Positions 52,817-62,655 of a DNA stretch of 64,000 bases are shown here, in pieces. The notes beneath the pieces were generated by a model. That model saw only the letters and a program-made list of their open reading frames with translations. It had not been told where the DNA came from and did no database searches. Source of the stretch: Anaerorhabdus sp036641015 (lineage in GTDB: Bacteria; Bacillota_I; Bacilli_A; Erysipelotrichales; Erysipelotrichaceae); assembly GCF_036641015.1 (NCBI RefSeq), contig NZ_JAVWFO010000002.1:15534-79533 (forward strand). Reading direction: 5' to 3'. Made by a program: the position numbers and the translations under genes. The stretch's first letter is position 1; the number at the start of each line of letters is the position of its first letter.

Positions 52817-53569
52817 ATGATTAGACAATGTTGTGAAAAAGATCGTGCTAATATTATGGAATATCTAGATAAAGATCGTGTATTAAATCTATTTTTTGTT
52901 GGAGACATTGATAATTATGGATTTGATCAAGACTTTCAAAAAATATTTGTAGATGAGGATAATAATCGAATTAAAGCAGTTTACTTAATTTATCGTGATA
53001 GTTTTCTAATGTGTAGTTATACTAAAGAAATTGACGAAAAGTTTGTGCATAAAATTATTGAAGAATATGATATTCGTAACATCAATGGTGAACAAAGTGT
53101 AGTGGATACAATAAATCTTGATGGAATGGATAATGATGATTGTTATTTTTGCAAAATGACTAAAAAACCAAATACTCATGATTTGGATGTTGAAATTGCA
53201 ACAATGGATAATGTAGAAGAAGTTAATCAATTAGTCGAAATGGTATTTAATACAACATCTTCAATAGAAGATAATCTTAAATATAAAACAGGTAGAACTT
53301 ATTACATTAAGAAAGATGGTAAAATTGTTTCTGTTGCCTCAAGTACAGCTGAAACAGTAGGGTTGGCGATGATTGTAGGAGTTGCGACATTACCTGAATA
53401 TCGTGGACTTGGACTTGCTAGTAAGATAGTAGAAAAATTATGTTCTGATTTATTAGATGAAGACAAAATACCATGTTTATTCTATAATAATCCAGCAGCA
53501 GGTCGTATTTATCATAGAATTGGTTTTGAAGATATTGGACGCTGGGCACTAAGAAGGAATCGAAAATAA
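52817..53569 (+). CDS. GNAT-family N-acetyltransferase
   Basis: The 250-residue protein ends in a GNAT fold: VGVATLPEYRGLGLASKIVEKL is the acetyl-CoA-binding motif A and LFYNNPAAGRIYHRIGFEDIG is motif B (quoted in two shorter pieces: LFYNNPAAG and RIYHRIGF). The N-terminal 110 residues form a second, degenerate GNAT-like half. Substrate unknown. The ATG follows AAAGGAGG and pcrA begins on its stop codon. Confidence 0.85.
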   Translation: MIRQCCEKDRANIMEYLDKDRVLNLFFVGDIDNYGFDQDFQKIFVDEDNNRIKAVYLIYRDSFLMCSYTKEIDEKFVHKIIEEYDIRNINGEQSVVDTINLDGMDNDDCYFCKMTKKPNTHDLDVEIATMDNVEEVNQLVEMVFNTTSSIEDNLKYKTGRTYYIKKDGKIVSVASSTAETVGLAMIVGVATLPEYRGLGLASKIVEKLCSDLLDEDKIPCLFYNNPAAGRIYHRIGFEDIGRWALRRNRK

Positions 53570-55731
53570 TGAATTTATTAGATAATTTAAATCAACCACA
53601 AAAAGAAGCGGTTATTTCAGATGACCAATATATTAGAATTATTGCGGGAGCGGGTTCAGGTAAAACTCGTGTTTTAACTACGCGTATTGCATATTTAGTT
53701 CAGGAACGCGATGTATTCCCTAGTAAGATATTAGCAATCACATTTACTAACAAAGCTGCAAATGAAATGAAAGAAAGAATTAAGAGCATTTTAGGAGATC
53801 CTAGTGGATCGGTGTGGATTAGTACAATTCACTCTCTTTGTGTACGTATATTAAGAGAAGACATTCAAGCTATGGGAATGCCTAGAAACTTTACTGTAAT
53901 GGATCAAGATGATCAAAAAACAATATTAAAAGAAGCATATAAAGAACATGGTATTGATAAATCAGCAATTTCATTTGGATCAATGTTAGATTACATTGGA
54001 AACAATAAAGGTGCTGAAATAACTATAGATCGAGCTTATACACTTGCTGGAAGTTTTAGTGGTGAAAAAGCAAAGGCGAAAGTATATGAGTACTATTGTA
54101 ATCGCCAAAAAGAATTGTATGCTCTTGATTTTGATGATTTATTACTTGTAACGGTAAAGATGTTTAAGATGTTTGCAGATGTACGTGCTAAATGGGCAAG
54201 ACGTTTTCACTATATCCATGTAGATGAGTTTCAAGATATCGATAAAGTTCAATATGAATTAATATCACAACTTGCAGGTACTGAAAATAATGTATGTGTA
54301 GTAGGAGATCCTGACCAAACTATTTATACATGGCGTGGTGCAGATGTAAATATCATTATGAATTTTGAAAAGGATTATCAACCTTGTAAAACAGTAGTAT
54401 TAAATGAAAACTATCGTTCTACTGAGAATATATTAAATGGTGCGAATAGTGTTATAAAAAGAAATAAAAATCGTATAGATAAAGACTTGTACACAAATAG
54501 AAAAAATGATGACAAGATATCTCATTACATTAGTGCAGGTGAAGAATATGAAGCATCATGGATAGCAAATAAAATAGCTGAAGGACATTCAGCTGGCAAA
54601 CGTTATCGTGATTTTGCGATATTATATCGTAGTAACTATTTATCACGTGCTATTGAAAAGGGATTACTTGATGAACATATACCATATATCATATATGGTG
54701 GTGTAAAATTCTATGAGCGTGCTGAAATAAAGGATGCTTTATGTTATTTAAGAATGGTATCAGGAAGTGATGATTTAGCACTACAACGTGTTATTAATAA
54801 GCCTAAACGTGGCTTAGGTAATAAATCAATGGATACAATTTTTGATCGAGCAAAAGAAAAAGGATGTTCAATGTATGAAGTTATACGTGATGAGGAATTA
54901 TTTTCTGGTAAAGCACAATCAACAATTAATGATTTTGTAAAAATGGTAGAACGTTGGAAAGTGGTTGCGCCAACAAAAGCAGTATTTGAACTATTAGAAA
55001 TGGTAATTGATGAGAGTGGTTACCGTAGAATGCTTGAAGATGATAAGGAAACAGAACGTTTAGAAAACTTAAAAGAATTAATTAATGATGTTCAATCATT
55101 TACTATAAACTATCCAGAGAGTACTTTAGATGAATATCTACAATTAGTATCATTGTATGGTGATAAAGAAGAATCACTTGATGGTGACTTTGTGCAATTG
55201 ATGACTGTTCATGCTGCCAAGGGGTTAGAATTTGATACGGTATTTGTATGTGGTTTATCTGATGGTATATTCCCTAATGAAAGAGCTATGGCTGAAGGAA
55301 CAAGGGGAGTAGAAGAAGAAAGACGACTTGCGTATGTAGCGTTTACTCGAGCGCGAAATAAACTTTACTTAACAGAATCGTCAGGATTTAGTTATATCTT
55401 ATCAAAGGTACGTGTGAGATCACGTTTCGTTGATGAAATTGAAGAAGATTATGTGGAGCATTTGGGTGCTACATTTGATTATGGTAAACCTAAAGACTTT
55501 GTAGTTTCACCAAATAACAGTCCTATTTCTAAACCAATGCCTCAAATGATGCCTAAGTCAACTGAGCCAGCAACACGTTGGCGTAAAGGTGATCAAGTTA
55601 CTCATGGTAAATTTGGTGATGGAATTGTATTAAAATATGAAAATGGGTTCTTAGAAATAGCGTTTCCATACCCTCATGGGGTAAAGAAGATTATGGCTAC
55701 CCATCCATCATTAAAAAAGAAAGTAGCTTAA
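53569..55731 (+). CDS. pcrA: ATP-dependent DNA helicase PcrA (UvrD family)
   Basis: The 720-residue SF1A helicase unwinds DNA in repair and plasmid replication. The Q motif is NQPQKEAV, Walker A AGAGSGKT (residues 26-33), motif II VDEFQDID, motif III VVGDPDQTIYTWRGA and motif VI VAFTRARNKLYL. A C-terminal Tudor-like RNA-polymerase-binding domain (VTHGKFGDGIVLKYENG) is present. Start overlaps the GNAT stop (TAATG). pcrA-ligA-gatCAB proximity is common in Firmicutes; here an SDR gene is interposed in reverse. Confidence 0.95.
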   Translation: MNLLDNLNQPQKEAVISDDQYIRIIAGAGSGKTRVLTTRIAYLVQERDVFPSKILAITFTNKAANEMKERIKSILGDPSGSVWISTIHSLCVRILREDIQAMGMPRNFTVMDQDDQKTILKEAYKEHGIDKSAISFGSMLDYIGNNKGAEITIDRAYTLAGSFSGEKAKAKVYEYYCNRQKELYALDFDDLLLVTVKMFKMFADVRAKWARRFHYIHVDEFQDIDKVQYELISQLAGTENNVCVVGDPDQTIYTWRGADVNIIMNFEKDYQPCKTVVLNENYRSTENILNGANSVIKRNKNRIDKDLYTNRKNDDKISHYISAGEEYEASWIANKIAEGHSAGKRYRDFAILYRSNYLSRAIEKGLLDEHIPYIIYGGVKFYERAEIKDALCYLRMVSGSDDLALQRVINKPKRGLGNKSMDTIFDRAKEKGCSMYEVIRDEELFSGKAQSTINDFVKMVERWKVVAPTKAVFELLEMVIDESGYRRMLEDDKETERLENLKELINDVQSFTINYPESTLDEYLQLVSLYGDKEESLDGDFVQLMTVHAAKGLEFDTVFVCGLSDGIFPNERAMAEGTRGVEEERRLAYVAFTRARNKLYLTESSGFSYILSKVRVRSRFVDEIEEDYVEHLGATFDYGKPKDFVVSPNNSPISKPMPQMMPKSTEPATRWRKGDQVTHGKFGDGIVLKYENGFLEIAFPYPHGVKKIMATHPSLKKKVA

Positions 55732-55876
55732 GATGAAATCGAATCTTTTTATACTTTAAAAAGTAAATTGTATGCTTGTCTAAAAACACAAGAAATCAAT
55801 TTAGTTGTGATTATAAATTGGGGCGATGAGTATTATAAGCTAAATAGACTTCCATATATAAATAAGTAGCTAAAAT

Positions 55877-55915
55877 AAAATGGATTTCTCGGTTAAATGA
55901 GGAATCCATTTTTGT
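55877..55915. terminator. Terminator between pcrA and the convergent SDR gene
   Basis: AAAATGGATTTCTC pairs with GAGGAATCCATTTT (one T-G pair) in a 14-bp stem, followed by T. The 145 bases between pcrA and this hairpin hold only a stop-free stretch of 45 codons in the pcrA frame, without a start site I trust. Confidence 0.85.
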
Positions 55916-55920
55916 TTAAT

Positions 55921-56619
55921 TTAGAAGTTACTTTCAGAGAAAGGACGTAGTACTAAATCATGCATAACCGCATCTTCAGGTAATTCAATGCAGTCAACGA
56001 TAGCTTTGGCAACTGATTCTGGTTTTAAATAGCTATGGTTAGGAATTGCTCTAAAGTTTGTATCAATTCCACCAGGATATACTGAAGTAATTTTGATGTG
56101 ATCGTTTCTTGCTTCTTTTGTAAGAGTTTTACTAATAGCGTTCATTGCATCTTTACTTGCTGTATAACCCGCCATATTTTCGTTATTAAATAGACAACAA
56201 GAACTTAATACATTTAAAATATGTCCAGTTCCTTGTTTCTTCATGGATGGATAAAATGCTTGGATAAGTTGTAAGTGACTTATGCAGTTTAGTTGAAACA
56301 TATTACGTAAATCGTTAATATCTAATGATTCTACAGGTGCTTTCTTATAGTTTGCACCGGCGTTATTAATTAATATATCGATGGAACTGCATTGATTTAA
56401 TACATTGTTTGTAAAGGTATTGATTTGATCATCGTTTAATAAATCAAAACATTCACTGTAAAGTATATTGTTACTAGGTATTGTAGCTAATAAATCTTTC
56501 ATTTTTTCTTCACTTCTACCACATAATATTAGTTGATAGTCGTTTCTATTAATAAATTCGTATACTAAGGCTTTGCCTAAGCCATCTGTGGCGCCAGTAA
56601 TACATACAGTTTTTTTCAT
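55921..56619 (-). CDS. SDR-family oxidoreductase
   Basis: The 232-residue classical short-chain dehydrogenase has the cofactor loop TGATDGLGKAL, NNAGANYKKAP, the catalytic serines in NVLSSCC and the YTASKDA Tyr-Lys pair. The Arg in CGRSEEKM suggests NADP(H). Substrate unknown. Start 56619 follows AGGAGGCATTTT. It lies in reverse between pcrA and ligA. Confidence 0.88.
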   Translation of the reverse strand: MKKTVCITGATDGLGKALVYEFINRNDYQLILCGRSEEKMKDLLATIPSNNILYSECFDLLNDDQINTFTNNVLNQCSSIDILINNAGANYKKAPVESLDINDLRNMFQLNCISHLQLIQAFYPSMKKQGTGHILNVLSSCCLFNNENMAGYTASKDAMNAISKTLTKEARNDHIKITSVYPGGIDTNFRAIPNHSYLKPESVAKAIVDCIELPEDAVMHDLVLRPFSESNF

Positions 56620-56702
56620 AAAATGCCTCCTATGACCATTATAAAGAAGGTTTCTTTGTTGTGCAATTATCCTGCAATAAAGTATAAGAAAATAGTCATT
56701 TA

Positions 56703-56711
56703 TGATATAAT
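56703..56711 (+). promoter_or_regulatory. Extended -10 promoter of the ligA-gatCAB operon
   Basis: TGATATAAT (TGn plus TATAAT at 56706-56711) lies 25 bases before the ligA ATG, with TCGGAGG between. No good -35 is present. Confidence 0.6.
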
Positions 56712-56735
56712 AATAAAAGTTTCGGAGGTATTTCT

Positions 56736-58730
56736 ATGAAAGAAAGAATTGAAGAACTTAGAAGGTTAATAAATCAATATAACATTGAATATCATAGCTT
56801 AGATAAACCCACGGTGAGCGATGCTGAGTATGACAAATTGATGAGAGAGTTGATTGGTTTAGAGGAAGAGTTTCCTCAATATATGGATCCCAATTCACCT
56901 ACACAACGTGTTGGTGGTGCAATCTTGGATGAATTTACTAAAGTGCAACATAAACGTAAAATGATGTCTTTGGGTAATGTCTTTAATAAAGAAGAATTAT
57001 TTGCATGGGCAAAAAGAATAACTGACGAGGTTGGATTAGTAGAATTTTGTGCAGAGTGTAAAATTGATGGTTTAGCGATGTCTATTGAGTATCGGAATGG
57101 TCAATTTGTGCAAGCTGTTACCAGAGGTGATGGAGAAGTCGGGGAAGATGTGACTTTAAATGTTAAAACCATCAAATCTATTCCGATGAATATACCATAC
57201 AAAGAAGAAGTAGAAATTCGTGGTGAGGTATATATGCCTAAAGCGAGTTTTGAGTCATTGAATGAACTTAGACGTGCTAAGGATGAACAAGAGTTCGCAA
57301 ATCCACGTAATGCAGCCGCTGGATCAATAAGACAGTTAGATTCTTCGGTAGCAGCATCTCGTAAATTAAATGCGTTTTGGTATCATGTGCCAGATGGTGA
57401 AACCTATGATTTAAGCACACATTATGAATCACTAATGTGGATTAAAGACATGGGATTTGTTGTGAATGAGAATACAACGTTATTTACTCGAATTGAAGAT
57501 GTTTGGGATTTTATTGAAAGAATGACAATCGAAAGAAATAATTTACCATATGAGATTGATGGTATTGTAATTAAAGTAAATGATTTTAGTATTCAAGATA
57601 GATTAGGATATACAGTAAAGGTTCCTAAGTGGGCAATTGCCTATAAATTTCCAGCTGAAGAAGCTGTTACGCTTTTAGAAGATATCTTTATTACAGTAGG
57701 CAGAACAGGGAAAGCAACACCTAATGCTAAGTTAACACCAGTTCGTTTGGCTGGGACAACGGTTGCGGCTGCTACTTTACATAATGAAGATATGATACTT
57801 CAAAAAGATGTGCGTATTGGTGATATGGTAATTATCCATAAAGCGGGTGATATAATTCCTGAGGTAATTGGTAGTGTTGTGGAGAAAAGAGATGGTAGTC
57901 AAATTCCGTATATATTCCCTACTACATGTCCTGATTGTGGGATGCCCCTTCATCGATTTACTGATGAGGCTGCTCATTATTGTGTAAATAGTAATTGTCC
58001 TGCAAGAATTGTAAATTCTATTGCACACTTTGCGTCTAGAGATGCAATGAATATCGATGGACTCGGTGAAAAGAAAGTTGAACAGTTCCATAAAGCGGGT
58101 TGGTTAAATAAAGTGGATGATATTTTTAAACTTGAAAGTCATCGTGATGATATATTAGCTTTAGATAAATTTGGTTTAAAATCATATGACAACTTAATTG
58201 AAGCTGTTGAAAATTGTAAGAGTAATCCATTAGATAAGCTGTTATTTGGACTGGGCATTAGACAAGTTGGAGCTAAGGCATCAAGAATACTAGCGAATCA
58301 TTTTAAAACAATGGATGCGCTTATTAATGCGAAGGTAGAAGAACTTGTGACTATTGATGACATTGGTGATATTACGGCTGACGCAATTGTAACTTATTTT
58401 AGCGAGGATGCGACAATACGTCTAATTGATAATTTAAAAGATTCTGGTGTTAATATGAATCAGGGTAGTGATACAGTTATTGAATCGTGTTTTACTGGTA
58501 AAGTAATTGTCCTTACTGGCTCATTGCAAAGATTTAGTAGAAGTGAGGCACAGGAATATTTAGAGAAACATGGTGCAACTGTTACTGGTAGTGTGTCAAA
58601 GAAAACAGATTTAGTTATCTATGGTGAGGCAGCTGGATCAAAACTTGAAAAAGCGAATACACTTGGAATAGAAATAATGAGTGAAGATGAATTTATGAAA
58701 ATAATAGAAGGGGAAGTAAGCAATGACTGA
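56736..58730 (+). CDS. ligA: NAD-dependent DNA ligase LigA
   Basis: The 664-residue enzyme seals nicks using NAD. It has the Ia domain (residues 1-65), the adenylation domain with Lys109 in CKIDG, and the OB fold. The four-cysteine zinc finger reads CPDCGMP then HYCVNSNCPARI. Helix-hairpin-helix repeats (FASRDAMNIDGLGEKKVEQF and FGLGIRQVGAKAS) and a C-terminal BRCT domain (GKVIVLTGSLQRFSRSEAQ) complete it. Start follows TTCGGAGG. gatC overlaps its end by eight bases. Confidence 0.97.
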   Translation: MKERIEELRRLINQYNIEYHSLDKPTVSDAEYDKLMRELIGLEEEFPQYMDPNSPTQRVGGAILDEFTKVQHKRKMMSLGNVFNKEELFAWAKRITDEVGLVEFCAECKIDGLAMSIEYRNGQFVQAVTRGDGEVGEDVTLNVKTIKSIPMNIPYKEEVEIRGEVYMPKASFESLNELRRAKDEQEFANPRNAAAGSIRQLDSSVAASRKLNAFWYHVPDGETYDLSTHYESLMWIKDMGFVVNENTTLFTRIEDVWDFIERMTIERNNLPYEIDGIVIKVNDFSIQDRLGYTVKVPKWAIAYKFPAEEAVTLLEDIFITVGRTGKATPNAKLTPVRLAGTTVAAATLHNEDMILQKDVRIGDMVIIHKAGDIIPEVIGSVVEKRDGSQIPYIFPTTCPDCGMPLHRFTDEAAHYCVNSNCPARIVNSIAHFASRDAMNIDGLGEKKVEQFHKAGWLNKVDDIFKLESHRDDILALDKFGLKSYDNLIEAVENCKSNPLDKLLFGLGIRQVGAKASRILANHFKTMDALINAKVEELVTIDDIGDITADAIVTYFSEDATIRLIDNLKDSGVNMNQGSDTVIESCFTGKVIVLTGSLQRFSRSEAQEYLEKHGATVTGSVSKKTDLVIYGEAAGSKLEKANTLGIEIMSEDEFMKIIEGEVSND

Positions 58731-59019
58731 AATTAAAAGTAAAGAATATATTCGTCATTTAGCACATCAATGTATGTTTGATTGTAGCGATGAAGAATTA
58801 AGTGCTATTCAAGAAGAGTTTGTAATACTTGATAAACAAATGGAATTATTAAATGAGGTAGATACAGAAGGTGTTGAACCGATGGTTTATCCTTTTGAAA
58901 TGGAAACAACATTCTTAAGAGAAGATGTTGTGGAAAATGTATTAAGTGAAGAAGATGCATTGAAAAATGCTGCTAAAACTAGAAATGGTCATGTACTTGT
59001 ACCAAAGGTGGTTCGCTAA
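58723..59019 (+). CDS. gatC: Asp/Glu-tRNA amidotransferase subunit GatC
   Basis: The 98-residue subunit stabilises GatA. It shows the family ends: KEYIRHLAHQCMFDCSDEE at the N-terminus and REDVVENVLSEEDALKNAAKT plus VPKVV at the C-terminus (here split as REDVVENVLS and NAAKTRNG). Start 58723 lies inside ligA behind AGGGGAAG, and the stop overlaps the gatA start, so translation is coupled. Confidence 0.93.
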   Translation: MTEIKSKEYIRHLAHQCMFDCSDEELSAIQEEFVILDKQMELLNEVDTEGVEPMVYPFEMETTFLREDVVENVLSEEDALKNAAKTRNGHVLVPKVVR

Positions 59020-60437
59020 TGATAGAAAATATAAGAAATAATCGTACTAGCGAGAATCAAGCAGTACAAGAAGCAGTAAATAAAGCACAAGCGGTACAAT
59101 CAAAATTAAACGCTATGGTAACTTTTATTGATCCAAGTGAACAATTAAATCACATTAATGAACATGAGGATGGTTTGATGGCAGGCGTTCCTATTGTCTT
59201 AAAAGACAATGTTAGTACTAAAGGTATTCGTACTACAGCATCTAGTAAAATACTTGATAACTATGTGCCAGTATATAACGCTCATATTGTTGATCTATTA
59301 GAAAAAGCAGGAGCGATTTGTATTGGTAAATCATCAATGGATGAATTAGCAATGGGTGGTACTAATTTAACTGCTGCGACTGGTGCGGTTGCGAATCCTT
59401 GGGATACGACACGTATTTCAGGTGGTAGTTCAGGAGGTAGTGCAGTACTTGTAGCGAGTGGTGTTGTTCCATTTGCGATTGGTTCAGATACTGGGGATTC
59501 TGTGCGTAAACCAGCAGCATATTGTGGTGTTGTAGGGGTAAAACCAACATATGGACGTATATCTAGATATGGTGTTATTCCTTATTCAAGTAGTTTAGAT
59601 CATGTTGGATATTTTACTAGAAATGTCCTTGATGCATGTATTGGTCTTGAAGTACTAGCAGGTCGAGATGATCGTGATATGACATCATCTACAAAAGATG
59701 TCCCACCATATTCAAAATTACTTAATGATTCATTAAAAGGTAGAAAAATTGGAATTATTAGAAATGTTGTAGATTCTATTCAAAATGAAACTAATGTTAA
59801 GTTATTTAATGAATTAATAGATAAAATGAAAAATGAGGGTGCTGAGATTATCGATGTTCATTTTGATAATAAACTAATGCGAGCAATATTACCTACTTAT
59901 TATATGATTGCTAATTGTGAGGCAACTGCAAATCACTCTAATTTAGATGGAATTCGATTTGGTGTTCAAGCAGATGGTGATAGTAGTGAAAATGTCATGA
60001 TTAATTCACGTACCCAAGGTTTTGGTATCCAAGTAAGAAAACGTTTCATTACAGGAAGCTATGGTTTGTTTGTAGAAAACCAAGAAAAATTATTTAGAAA
60101 AGCTCAACGTGTTCGCCGATTAATTGTGAACATGATGGATAATGAATTAGTGAATTTGGATTGTTTAATTGCACCAGCAAGTTCTACAATTGCACCAAAA
60201 ATTATTGGTGAAAAAATTGATGAATTAGCAGAAGAATATTTAGTTGCTGAAAATCATATGGTTATGGGTAATTTCTCTGGTTATCCAAGTATGACACTAC
60301 CAATGGGCTTTGAACAAGGATGTCCGTTAGGAGTAAATATTACATGTAAGGCATTTGATGAGGTAACGATGTTTAATATTGCATCAGGCATTGAAAAATG
60401 TACTGGCTTAAAAGATAGTATTGCGGAGGTGAAATAA
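59019..60437 (+). CDS. gatA: Asp/Glu-tRNA amidotransferase subunit GatA
   Basis: The 472-residue amidase subunit releases ammonia from glutamine for the transamidation of mischarged tRNA. The catalytic Ser-Ser-Lys set is visible: Lys62 in VLKDN, the GGSSGGS loop (residues 135-141) and Ser161. The loop around Ser161 reads GSDTGDSVRKPA, whereas the common form is TGGSIRQPA, so Gly and Gln are replaced by Asp and Lys; I recall this variant from mollicutes. Start overlaps the gatC stop (TAATG). Confidence 0.95.
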   Translation: MIENIRNNRTSENQAVQEAVNKAQAVQSKLNAMVTFIDPSEQLNHINEHEDGLMAGVPIVLKDNVSTKGIRTTASSKILDNYVPVYNAHIVDLLEKAGAICIGKSSMDELAMGGTNLTAATGAVANPWDTTRISGGSSGGSAVLVASGVVPFAIGSDTGDSVRKPAAYCGVVGVKPTYGRISRYGVIPYSSSLDHVGYFTRNVLDACIGLEVLAGRDDRDMTSSTKDVPPYSKLLNDSLKGRKIGIIRNVVDSIQNETNVKLFNELIDKMKNEGAEIIDVHFDNKLMRAILPTYYMIANCEATANHSNLDGIRFGVQADGDSSENVMINSRTQGFGIQVRKRFITGSYGLFVENQEKLFRKAQRVRRLIVNMMDNELVNLDCLIAPASSTIAPKIIGEKIDELAEEYLVAENHMVMGNFSGYPSMTLPMGFEQGCPLGVNITCKAFDEVTMFNIASGIEKCTGLKDSIAEVK

Positions 60438-60439
60438 AC

Positions 60440-61870
60440 ATGGAATATGATGTAGTCATTGGGATTGAAATCCATTGTGAGTTAAAAACAAATTCTAAAA
60501 TGTTTTCAAGTTCGCCAACAACATTTGGTAGAGTAGCTAATAGTTGTGTAAATGAAATTGATTTGGGACATCCAGGAACATTACCATGTGTAAATAAAGG
60601 TGCTGTTGTTCAAGCAATCAAAGCTTGTACTGCTCTTCATTTGGAAATTGATCCGTTGGTTAAGTTTGATCGTAAAAACTATTATTATTCAGATTTACCA
60701 AAAGGTTTTCAAATAACACAACAATTCCATCCAATTGGATCTAATGGATATATTGAAATTGAAACATCAAAAGGAAAGAAAACAGTTCGTATTAATCGTA
60801 TTCATATGGAAGAAGATACGGCAAAGCAATTTCATTTGAATGAAGGAACATTAATTGACTTTAATCGTGCGGGAACACCATTAATTGAGATTGTATCAGA
60901 ACCTGATATGACTAATGGTGAGGAGGCAGCAGCATATGTTGAATCATTGCGTCAAACACTTTATTATTTAGGAGTTTCTGATGTAAAGATGGAAGAAGGT
61001 TCAATGCGTTGTGATGTTAATATTTCATTAATGCCTAAGGGAGCAACTGAATATGGTGTTAAGAATGAAATTAAGAATCTTAACTCAATCAGCAACGTAC
61101 AAAAAGCAATTGATTTTGAAATTGAAAGACAAGCGAAAATTCTTGATGAAGGTGGTGTAATTCAACAAGCTACTCGTCGATTTGATGAAGCTACTAAATC
61201 AACAATACTTATGCGTTTAAAAGAAGGAACGGTAGATTATAAGTTCTTTCCTGAACCAAATATTGTGCCAATTCGTTTAGATGATGCATGGATTAAACAA
61301 ATCCAAGATAATTTACCTGAATTACCTGAACAAAGACGTTCTAGATATGAAAAAGATTATCAACTCAGTGCATATGATATAAGTGTATTCTTAGCTAATA
61401 AAGAACTTGCTGAAGTTTATGAAGAAGTAATGAAATCTTGCGATAATGCAAAATTAGCGTGTAACTGGATGATTACAGAAGTACTTGCTTGGTTAGCTAA
61501 AAATGAAATATCAATTGAAAATATGAAGATGAATCCTACTCATTTAGCTAAAATGGTAAATATGATTGAAAAAGGTGATATTTCTAGTAAACAAGCTAAA
61601 GAAGTATTTGAAGATGTTATGTTAGGTAAGGATCCAGAGGTTGTAGTAAGCGAAAAAGGACTAGTTCAAGTAAGTGACACATCGATGTTAGATGCCTTAA
61701 TTAAAGAGGTTTTAGACGAACAACCACAATCTATTGAAGACTATAGAAATGGTAAAGATCGAGCTGTTGGCTTCTTGGTTGGACAAGTTATGAAAAAATC
61801 AAAGGGTCAAGCTAACCCAGCAATGACAAACAAAATGATTGTAGAGGAATTGAACAATCGCATAAAATAG
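60440..61870 (+). CDS. gatB: Asp/Glu-tRNA amidotransferase subunit GatB
   Basis: The 476-residue subunit phosphorylates and amidates the tRNA-bound Glu or Asp. Family sequence is clear: IGIEIHCELKTNSKMFSSS, DLGHPGTLPCVNKGAV, RKNYYYSDLPKGFQITQ and MEEGSMRCDVNISL. A helical region and the C-terminal YqeY-like tail (KSKGQANPAMTNKMIVEEL) complete it. Start 60440 follows GCGGAGGTGA. It completes ligA-gatCAB. Confidence 0.97.
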   Translation: MEYDVVIGIEIHCELKTNSKMFSSSPTTFGRVANSCVNEIDLGHPGTLPCVNKGAVVQAIKACTALHLEIDPLVKFDRKNYYYSDLPKGFQITQQFHPIGSNGYIEIETSKGKKTVRINRIHMEEDTAKQFHLNEGTLIDFNRAGTPLIEIVSEPDMTNGEEAAAYVESLRQTLYYLGVSDVKMEEGSMRCDVNISLMPKGATEYGVKNEIKNLNSISNVQKAIDFEIERQAKILDEGGVIQQATRRFDEATKSTILMRLKEGTVDYKFFPEPNIVPIRLDDAWIKQIQDNLPELPEQRRSRYEKDYQLSAYDISVFLANKELAEVYEEVMKSCDNAKLACNWMITEVLAWLAKNEISIENMKMNPTHLAKMVNMIEKGDISSKQAKEVFEDVMLGKDPEVVVSEKGLVQVSDTSMLDALIKEVLDEQPQSIEDYRNGKDRAVGFLVGQVMKKSKGQANPAMTNKMIVEELNNRIK

Positions 61871-61921
61871 TGGTAAATCCTCTTAAATTTTTGTACAATA
61901 AGCATGTTAGGAGTAATTAAA

Positions 61922-62623
61922 ATGTCACAAAATAGAAAAAAAGTTAAAAAAACCGGGAAACGTAAGTTAGATCGTACAAGTAAAATTATTCTTATAGGTG
62001 GAGCAATTATTGTTATTCCATTTATAATCTTTGGATTTATTTTATTGTCGGCATCTTTTAATACAGGAAAACCAATCTTTGGAGATCGATTTAAAGGAGA
62101 TTTAGATCCTGCAATAACAAGTGCTAATAAATCAGATATCATCAATAAAATAAAATCTGAAAGTGGAGTAGAAAAAGTTGAAGTGGAATTATCTTCTGCA
62201 ACATTACGTGTTTATGTAGATATTACTGATTCTGCATCGGCACAAGATGCTCAAGCTATGGCTGATAAAGCTTATGATGATGTAATGAGTATTCTTCCAG
62301 CATCAACCTATTTTACACTTCAAGATGGAAAGAAAATGTATGATGTTGAAATTCATGTATACAACTTAGCTAAAGATCGTGATTCTGATAGCTTTGCATA
62401 TGTAATCAAGAATAAATCATCAAATATGGAAACAGCTCGTAGTCAAATTGTGTCTGAACCGTTAGATGCTGAACTTGCACAACAATTGAGAGATGATGTA
62501 GAAAATCGTAAGAATCCTACACCAACACCAAGTGATGGAGATATGACAGTCGGCGGAGTTGATGATACACCAGCTGATGAAACACCAGATGCATCACCAG
62601 AAGCAACGAATAAAACAGAGTAA
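61922..62623 (+). CDS. Membrane-anchored extracellular protein of unknown function
   Basis: The 233-residue protein has a strongly basic cytoplasmic N-terminus (KKVKKTGKRKLDR), one helix (about residues 22-44) and an extracellular alpha/beta domain of about 120 residues. The C-terminal 45 residues are Pro/Thr/Asp/Glu-rich. I do not recognise the domain. ATG 61922 follows TTAGGAG; the earlier in-frame TTG at 61904 is poor. It lies between gatB and the rRNA methyltransferase gene, probably expressed from its own or the gat promoter. Confidence 0.65.
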   Translation: MSQNRKKVKKTGKRKLDRTSKIILIGGAIIVIPFIIFGFILLSASFNTGKPIFGDRFKGDLDPAITSANKSDIINKIKSESGVEKVEVELSSATLRVYVDITDSASAQDAQAMADKAYDDVMSILPASTYFTLQDGKKMYDVEIHVYNLAKDRDSDSFAYVIKNKSSNMETARSQIVSEPLDAELAQQLRDDVENRKNPTPTPSDGDMTVGGVDDTPADETPDASPEATNKTE

Positions 62624-62640
62624 GGAGCTATGCTCCTTTT
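62622..62640 (+). terminator. Short hairpin after the membrane-anchored protein gene
   Basis: AAGGAGC and GCTCCTT form a 7-bp stem with a TAT loop, followed by TT and CTT. It is weak as a terminator and may only reduce readthrough into the methyltransferase gene. Confidence 0.5.
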
Positions 62641-62655
62641 CTTATAGGAGAACTT

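Noticed and set aside
55732..55869. Stop-free stretch of 45 codons continuing the pcrA frame after its stop
   Set aside because: It has no ATG and no ribosome site, and pcrA is already full length with its Tudor-like domain. Chance in an intergenic stretch is sufficient.
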